Assembly: GCA_964637705.1 (NCBI GenBank)
Contig: CAZWVM010000179.1
Location: 1-7,374, forward strand
Direction: 5' to 3'
Length of the DNA stretch: 7,374 nucleotides
DNA from: CAZWVM01 sp964637705
Lineage (GTDB): Bacteria; UBA8481
Positions within the stretch are counted from its first letter, which is position 1. Each line of letters starts with the position of its first letter. A program made the translations under genes and the position numbers. This document shows, piece by piece, positions 1 to 5,400 of the stretch. The notes below the pieces were generated by a model. That model was given only the letters and a program-made list of their open reading frames with translations. It was not told where the DNA came from and did not search any database.

Positions 1-958
1 GGTTGATCCCGTGGACGCCGTGCGGCTCGACGTCATCGACGCGGAAGAAGACGAACGAGGCGCAGCGATACAGGTAGGCGTCCATCTCATGCGGGTGCTT
101 CGCGAAGTATTGCCGGATCCTTTGCATCGATATCTCGGCCTGCGGGATCTTCCCGTCCTCGACGAGAAGCCGCCCGATCGCGGTGTAGGGCTTCTTGTTG
201 CCTCCCGCGTAGCGCGCGCTGTGGAGAGAACCGTCGGGGTAGCGCAATAGGCCCGACCCCTGGACCATGAGAAAGAACCGGTCGAGCTTGTGACGGACCC
301 AGGCGCGCTCCAGTCCGCGGTTCGCGAGCGCTCCCTTGTCGATCTGGGCGTGTGTCGGGTATCCGCGTCGCCGACCGCGTCCCGTCGGGGCGGGGCGTGC
401 GTAGAGCGGCACCGAGAAGCTCTCAGTCCTGACCGGGCTGGCCTCATACTCGGGAAGGTAATAGCCCGTGAAGAGGACGAACCCGTCGCTCTCACGCCCC
501 ACGGACCGGTAGAGCGCGAATCGCTCGCGCAGGGCCGAATCGAAGCCGGGGCGAGCCCAGGAGTCCCCGACGAGGTCGCGAAGCGCGAGGAGAGTCGCCG
601 CCATGCGGCCCCGGCTCACCCTCCCCTGCCGGCCTCCGAAGGTCAAATCCCCCTCGCCGCGCGCGACGAGAAACCTCAGTTGGTCGTCGATCGCTTGGAT
701 GAGTTCGCCCGAATCGTGGTCGAGAGAAAAGTCCTCCCACGCAACCGAGCGCAGGGATGGACCGGGCCGAACGGGCTCAGAGGTGTCGGCGAGTTCGCGA
801 GCACCCGCGGGGGGCGGCGGCAGGGCGAGCGCCGGACCGGGATACTCGCCCGCGATCTCCGAGGCCTCCAAGGGCTCGAGCGGTGGCTCCCCGCAGGCGA
901 CGACGGATGAGAGCCAAAGACCGGCGATAACCGCCTTCGCCCACTCCTGACTCCTCAC
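1..958 (-). CDS. mltA: Membrane-bound lytic murein transglycosylase A (MltA family lipoprotein), 3' end cut by window edge
   Basis: MltA enzymes cleave the MurNAc-GlcNAc bond of peptidoglycan, forming 1,6-anhydroMurNAc, and are anchored to the outer membrane. Seen here: 319 codons from GTG 958, with no stop before position 1. Residues 1-22 form a lipoprotein signal (MRSQEWAKAV, then hydrophobic residues, lipobox VVAC with Cys22). A Pro-rich linker covers about 41-67. Family motifs follow: FTGYYLPEYEAS (163-174), VPLYARP (183-189), MVQGSGLLRYPDG (231-243), YAGGNKKPYTAIGRLL (250-265), ISMQRIRQYF (276-285) and FVFFR (302-306). These match the N-terminal and insert-domain blocks of MltA. The usual GKNG-PY-SIG block reads GGNKKPYTAIG. 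The C-terminal 3D domain with the catalytic Asp lies outside the window, so activity cannot be judged. The start is fixed by an in-frame TGA at 962-964, six bases upstream; GTG 958 is the only start codon that keeps the lipobox. It is probably co-transcribed with the tRNA upstream. Confidence 0.93.
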   Translation of the reverse strand, partial: MRSQEWAKAVIAGLWLSSVVACGEPPLEPLEASEIAGEYPGPALALPPPPAGARELADTSEPVRPGPSLRSVAWEDFSLDHDSGELIQAIDDQLRFLVARGEGDLTFGGRQGRVSRGRMAATLLALRDLVGDSWARPGFDSALRERFALYRSVGRESDGFVLFTGYYLPEYEASPVRTESFSVPLYARPAPTGRGRRRGYPTHAQIDKGALANRGLERAWVRHKLDRFFLMVQGSGLLRYPDGSLHSARYAGGNKKPYTAIGRLLVEDGKIPQAEISMQRIRQYFAKHPHEMDAYLYRCASFVFFRVDDVEPHGVHGIN

Positions 959-969
959 TCCTCACTCCT
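946..969. repeat. Heptamer tandem repeat (CCTCACT / GGAGTGA), first array
   Basis: On the plus strand: CCTGACT (946-952, one mismatch), CCTCACT (953-959), CCTCACT (960-966), then CCT. The unit is seven bases. It spans the ribosome-binding site, start codon and first few codons of mltA. The same unit forms a four-copy array at 2490-2517. Confidence 0.85.
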
Positions 970-970
970 T
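965..970 (-). promoter_or_regulatory. Shine-Dalgarno of mltA, made by the heptamer repeat
   Basis: On the minus strand the sequence reads AAGGAG, then six bases (TGAGGA), then the GTG start at 958. This is a strong ribosome-binding site at good spacing. It supports a GTG start and lies only 11 nt after the 3' end of the tRNA. The site is part of the GGAGTGA repeat, and each repeat copy carries a GGAG six bases ahead of the next copy's GTG position. Confidence 0.7.
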
Positions 971-981
971 GCTTCGCGATA

Positions 982-1053
982 AGCCGATGGAGGGATTTGA
1001 ACCCCCGACCAGCGGTTTACAAAACCGCTGCTCTACCCCTGAGCTACATCGGC
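982..1053 (-). tRNA. tRNA-Thr (anticodon UGU)
   Basis: The minus strand folds into a complete cloverleaf. The acceptor stem is GCCGATG/CATCGGC, seven perfect pairs. The D arm is GCTC-AGGGGTA-GAGC. The anticodon stem GCGGT/ACCGC encloses the loop TTTGTAA, with U33 and anticodon UGU reading ACA (and other Thr codons by wobble). The T arm is GGGGG-TTCAAAT-CCCTC with one G-U pair. G1-C72, C2-G71, G35 and U36 agree with known threonine identity elements. The discriminator base is U (position 982). The CCA tail is not encoded and must be added by the CCA-adding enzyme. No terminator is visible between the tRNA and mltA. Confidence 0.96.
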
Positions 1054-1064
1054 GGACGAGTTCC

Positions 1065-1093
1065 ATTACACGTGTGAAGCCGCCCCAAGTCAA
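1065..1093 (-). promoter_or_regulatory. sigma70-type promoter of the tRNA-Thr (and probably mltA)
   Basis: On the minus strand, TTGACT (-35, positions 1093-1088) and TGTAAT (-10, positions 1070-1065) are separated by exactly 17 bases. Each hexamer matches the consensus at five of six positions. Transcription would begin near 1058, giving a leader of about five bases before the tRNA 5' end at 1053. An eight-base palindrome ACACGTGT (1068-1075) overlaps the upstream half of the -10 box. Confidence 0.7.
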
Positions 1094-1189
1094 TGCACGA
1101 AAACGGCGTGAAAAAAGATACGCATCCGATGAAAATTTGTCAGTCTGATCCTACAATTTACGCGGTGGTGACTCATTGATTTTATGTGC

Positions 1190-1233
1190 ATATCGATGCC
1201 CGAAGTGCTACAAATATGGATATCGATGTCCGA
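1190..1233 (+). repeat. Short direct repeat around alternative start codons
   Basis: ATATCGATGCCCGA (1190-1203) and ATATCGATGTCCGA (1220-1233) differ at one base and lie exactly 30 bases apart. Each holds an ATG (1196 and 1226) in the same frame as the LamG-like gene, so both could start it. Similarity does not extend past the 14-mer, so this is either an old small duplication or chance. Confidence 0.5.
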
Positions 1234-2455
1234 CAGATACCGTCGTCATTTTCCTACATCACTATTCATTGTCGCGTTTCTTCTCGCCTGGGTCTTCCCG
1301 GTTCCTTTGCCGTCGCTCGAAGCCGCTCCATTTCGAGGCACGGCCTTGACACCGTCCGCCTACACCTCCGACTCCTGGACGGTGCTCTTCGACGATTTCG
1401 AGAACACGACGCGGGCCGAGTCGAAGACGGTGAACGCGGTCTATGCGGCGGGCTACCGGTCCGGGATGGGCTTGAGGCTATCCGACACGAACGCCTACGC
1501 GTCGTATGGTCCCTCCTCGTGGAACGGGAGCGGGCCGGGGCCGGACACGGACAACAACCGGTTTCGTTCCGGCACGATCGAGTTCTACTACAAGCCCGAC
1601 ACGACGCTCACAGCCGTATCGCGGTCCTACCTCGTCTCGAGCGGACGGCAGAACCCGAACGATCCCCTGCTCCTGGGGCGCTTCACGCTGGGCCTCTCCG
1701 CGGGGACGTCGTTGGAGTGGTCGATCGGAACGGCCGCAGCCTGGATCACGCTCACGGACTTCACGACGCAGATGAACGCGGGGCAGTGGTATCACGTTGC
1801 GGTCACGTGGGACACGATCGCCGGCGTCTCGATCCTCGTGAACGGTCGCGTGAAGCAGACCGATCCGACGGCGGCGGCGGTGGAGTCGGGAGTCTTCCAC
1901 CTCGGAGGCTCGGAGGATCCAGCGAAGGCGACACCGCCGGGCACCTTCGACCGGTTCCGCTTCTCCTCGCGCGTCCGGACGGAGACGGAACTCCCCACGG
2001 CGCTGGAGATCACGCTCGACTCGCCCGCCGGCAACGTCTTCGGGCAGACCCTGTATCAGCCGTTCCAGGTCTTCTACAGCGCGCGCGCCTCCGATTCGCC
2101 CACGATCAGCGTGAAGCTCATCCTGGCGACGGACACGTATGCCTTCACGGGAAGCGAGATCCGGACCGGGCTCTCGGCCTCGGAGACCGTGACCCTTTCC
2201 GGTCTCCCGAGCGGCCGCTACCGCCTGGTCGCCGTCGCGCAGACCTCGGCGGAAACCGCCTTCGTGGGCACGGACTTCCTGGACATCCGGCCGGACACCT
2301 CGAGCATGACGGTCTCGATCGGACAGCCCGACAACCCCCATGTCTGCGTGATCAGCCGGCTGGGATGGGCGGCGACCTGGATGAGAAACCTGCGCGACGC
2401 GATGCTTGAATCGGCCATCGGCCGCCTCCTGACCGCGGAGTACTACGCGCTGTGA
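1226..2455 (+). CDS. Exported LamG-like / Ig-like protein with a CFI-box-like C-terminus
   Basis: No specific name is recognised. From ATG 1226 the product has 409 residues (numbering used here). Residues 1-33 form a signal peptide: basic start MSDRYRRHF, hydrophobic core 12-28, probable cleavage near SLEA/A. Residues about 51-256 look like a LamG/concanavalin-A-like jelly roll (Laminin_G_3 type): FDDFE (55-59), GTIEFYYKPDT, and GQWYHVAVTWD (186-196) followed by VSILVNGRVKQTD. Such domains usually bind glycans or mediate adhesion. Residues about 258-355 form an Ig-like beta domain. Residues 374-409 begin CVISRLGW and run through NLRDAML and IGRLL to YYAL, recalling the C-terminal CFI-box tail of many secreted proteins, but ending early. 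The start is uncertain: in-frame ATGs at 1184 and 1196 would give up to 423 residues. None has a strong ribosome-binding site, and 1226 gives the most normal signal peptide. The stop overlaps the next gene's GTG. Confidence 0.88.
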   Translation: MSDRYRRHFPTSLFIVAFLLAWVFPVPLPSLEAAPFRGTALTPSAYTSDSWTVLFDDFENTTRAESKTVNAVYAAGYRSGMGLRLSDTNAYASYGPSSWNGSGPGPDTDNNRFRSGTIEFYYKPDTTLTAVSRSYLVSSGRQNPNDPLLLGRFTLGLSAGTSLEWSIGTAAAWITLTDFTTQMNAGQWYHVAVTWDTIAGVSILVNGRVKQTDPTAAAVESGVFHLGGSEDPAKATPPGTFDRFRFSSRVRTETELPTALEITLDSPAGNVFGQTLYQPFQVFYSARASDSPTISVKLILATDTYAFTGSEIRTGLSASETVTLSGLPSGRYRLVAVAQTSAETAFVGTDFLDIRPDTSSMTVSIGQPDNPHVCVISRLGWAATWMRNLRDAMLESAIGRLLTAEYYAL

Positions 2456-5400
2456 TCGTTCACTCGCAGCCTTGCTGCCGCGATTCGTTCCTCACTCCTC
2501 ACTCCTCACTCCTCACTCTTCTCCTTCTGTCATTTGCCTCTTGCCTGGTCTTCGCCCCTTCCGTCCACGCCGCCGCGGCCGACCTGACCTGCACGGGCCT
2601 GGTCTTCCGGCCGGACAACGTCTTCGACAACCAGCTCTTCGCGGCGGGCAGCGATTCGGGCGTCTACATCAACGCCTACTTCAACGGAGGGACGCTGGAG
2701 GACCCGGACAACAACGGCGGGTACCGGATCGAGATCTTCGATTGGACCGGGAAACTGGTCCGGCGCCTGATCTCCCGGCGCATCGACGACGACACGGCGG
2801 CGAACATCTGGTGGAACGGGCAGGGGGATTCCAACGTCAACGACACCCTGCCCTACGGTTCCTACACCGTCCGCGTCTATGCCTCGATGAGGGACCCGAC
2901 CGTTCTCTTCCAGATCAAGGGCACCGGCACGGTCATCGACATGCCGGCGGACCTGCATGTGAACGACAACGGCGTATTGACCTGGACGAACACGGGACAG
3001 AGCCGTTCCTTCTGCCAGGTATCGCTCGGCGACCCGAATACGTCGCCTCCGACGTTCATCCGTCGCAAGAACCTGGAGGTGGACTTCCCCTCGGCGCCCA
3101 CCGACAACGTGAACTCCTGCTGGGGCGTCACGGTCAATTCCCTGGGGCAGGTCTTCCTGGCCATGGACGACAACGCGGGCAACGGCGCGGACTGCATGAT
3201 CGCGAAGTACGACCCGACGACAGACACGTGGGTCGCGGAGTCATGGTTCTCGAACGCCAACATGGACGACGTCCTGGGGTTGGGCATCGACCGCTTCGAC
3301 TCGATCTACGTCGCGACCCGCAGTCCGGGCAACGCGGTGACGGAGGGCATCATCAAGCTCCGCGACAACGGCGCGACCGGAACGGCTCTCTTCACGATCG
3401 ACAACGGGACGAACTGCTGGGACATCGCCCCGTCGTGGGACTCGACGGTCGTCTACGTGGCCGAGGACGAGAACGTGGACATCGACCGGCACCGGGGAAG
3501 CGACCTGGCGCAGACGACGAACCAGTGGGTCAACCCGCCGGCGGCGCCCCACGGGATCTGGGTGACCCCGGACCGGGACAGCTTCGTGTATTGGACGATC
3601 CCGACCCAGAACCGGTTCGTGAAGTACAACGGGAGAACCGGCGCCGTGCGCTACCAGGTGGTTCAGAGCAACCTGAACGGAGCGGAGGGCATCTGCGTCT
3701 GGCAGAAGGACGTGACCGGCGAGACCTTCGTCATCGTCTCGAACCGTACGACGAACCAGATCTACATCTTCAAGGAGAACACGGCCGGCGACACGGCGAC
3801 GTTCGTGCGAACGCTGGAGGACGACCCGTACAACCTGATGGGCGCGTGGGACATCGGCGTCCTTCCCGACTCCACGATCTACGTCGCCTGCCAGCAGTCG
3901 CGCTCGATCAAGAAGTTCGACAAGAACGGCGTCTTCGTGCCCTTCACCAACGCCCCGGGCGGCAAGGACGTGATCCAGGGCATCGACGGAACGACCTTTC
4001 TGACCGACTCCCGGGGTTTCAACGAGATCCGTGGCGTCGACGCGGACGAGACCGGCAATGTCTACGTCTACGACCAGTGGAATGTCTCAAACAACGAGGA
4101 CGGCGGCGTGGAGCGCTCGACGGTTCTGAAGATCTTCGGCACCGACGGATCGCCGTCGCGCAACCCCATCGACATCGACGATATTCATCCCAACATCAAC
4201 GACTTCAACCAGCCGGTCAACATGTGTCTCTGGGCGAACGGGGCAACCTACACGGTCTCGAGCGAGGATGACGCGCGTTGCTTCGTCGTGAACGGAAACG
4301 GCGTCTTGCTGGGCGGGCTCGCCGGCAACGCGAAGATGGGATGGATCAACCCGGCCAATGACCTGTACGCCGTGAAGACCGGCCCCTGGTTCAACTCGCA
4401 GAACAACCGTTTCAACACGGGCGCGATGTGGATGTTCCTGATCGACGAGCGGGTGGAGATGTATAACAACACGCTCAACACCCGTTACCGCACGGCCACG
4501 TCGTTCGACTTCGGCCCCTATCCGAACAACGCCGACGCCACCCCCTGGCCCTTCCTCGTCGACGACTTCGGCGAGATGTATTCCCTGGCCTCGGACGAGG
4601 ATTTGTACAAGTACAACGCCGAAACACGCTACGACAGCTTCCTGACCCAGCGATTGCTTCGCTACACCGGTTTCGGTTCCGGCGCCCCGCCGCCGATTAC
4701 GAACTTCAACGACGCCAGCGAGATGGTCTGGCTCGACGGCAAGGGGCAGTTCCTGCGCAACCCGTCGACCGGGCGCTACGAATCGCTGGTCTGGGTCCTG
4801 GACAAGAACAACGACCGGCTGGTGCTGATGCGCCTCGAGTGGAACAGCGTTCTGGAGGGTTCGGTGACGATCGCGCCGGCCTCGGACACGCCCTTCGTCG
4901 CCTCGGCGGCGATCTCGGGAAACACGGTCGTCTTGCAGGCCGGCACCTACTACGTCGGCGAGGACACGATCACGATGCAGTTGAACTTCACGAATGCGAT
5001 GAACCCGGCGGCGACGCCGGCGATCGCGGTCTCGGTGAAGCCGAACGGCGGCTCCTTCTCGAGCTGTTCGCAGGTGACGTATTCAGGCACCGCCTGGACG
5101 GGCCAGTTTCGCGTCACGCGCGCGATGTCGGACGGCGACGCGCAGATCCGGGTACAGGACGCGCAGGACTTCGCGGGCGTGACGCCCTCGGCGCAGTATA
5201 TCGACCCGAACCCGGACCAGACGGACTTCGACTACAGCGACAACTTCAAGCACTTCGTGATCGACAACACCCCACCCGTCTTTTCCGTCCTGACGCCGCC
5301 TCCCGAGGGCACATCCACGACCTCGGATCTCTACACCGTGGCGGGGAGCATCCTCACCGAGGCCACGGGGCTGGCGGCGACGTTGATCGTGGAGGTCTAC

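Noticed and set aside
290..910. 206-codon plus-strand open frame, plus smaller frames at 11-250, 492-740, 603-950 and 777-965
   Set aside because: They lie over mltA, whose minus-strand frame carries clear family motifs from end to end. The 777-965 frame starts at a repeat GTG but stops early and resembles nothing.
1068..1075. Palindrome ACACGTGT as an operator
   Set aside because: Eight bases of perfect symmetry can arise by chance. It overlaps the tRNA promoter, but no second copy or longer inverted repeat was seen nearby.
1129..1157. Possible promoter for the LamG-like gene (TACAAT at 1152-1157)
   Set aside because: The -10 box is good, but no acceptable -35 lies 16-18 bases upstream. 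TTGTCA at 1137-1142 is only nine bases away. TTTACG (1157-1162) with TTTTAT (1180-1185) is another weak pair. None is strong enough to annotate.
1186..2409. 407-codon open frame on the plus strand over the LamG-like gene
   Set aside because: The product is Arg/Gly/Asp-rich and shows none of the LamG or signal-peptide features seen in the overlapping frame from 1184/1226.
2490..2517. CRISPR or attachment site reading of the heptamer array
   Set aside because: The units are contiguous, with no spacers. There are no cas, integrase or tRNA-end duplications in the window.
2533..2544. Lipobox-like FASC (residues 28-31) in the giant protein
   Set aside because: Position -3 is Phe rather than Leu/Val/Ile, and a normal signal-peptidase I site (VHA/AAA) follows with further hydrophobic residues in between. 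A secreted rather than lipidated form is more likely.
2472..4271. 599-codon open frame on the plus strand within the giant gene
   Set aside because: It is one frame off the real CDS, and its product is Arg/Gly/Pro/His-rich with no fold signals. The real frame (2452 to the edge) gives a signal peptide and recognisable beta domains. It is a by-product of G/C-ending codons.
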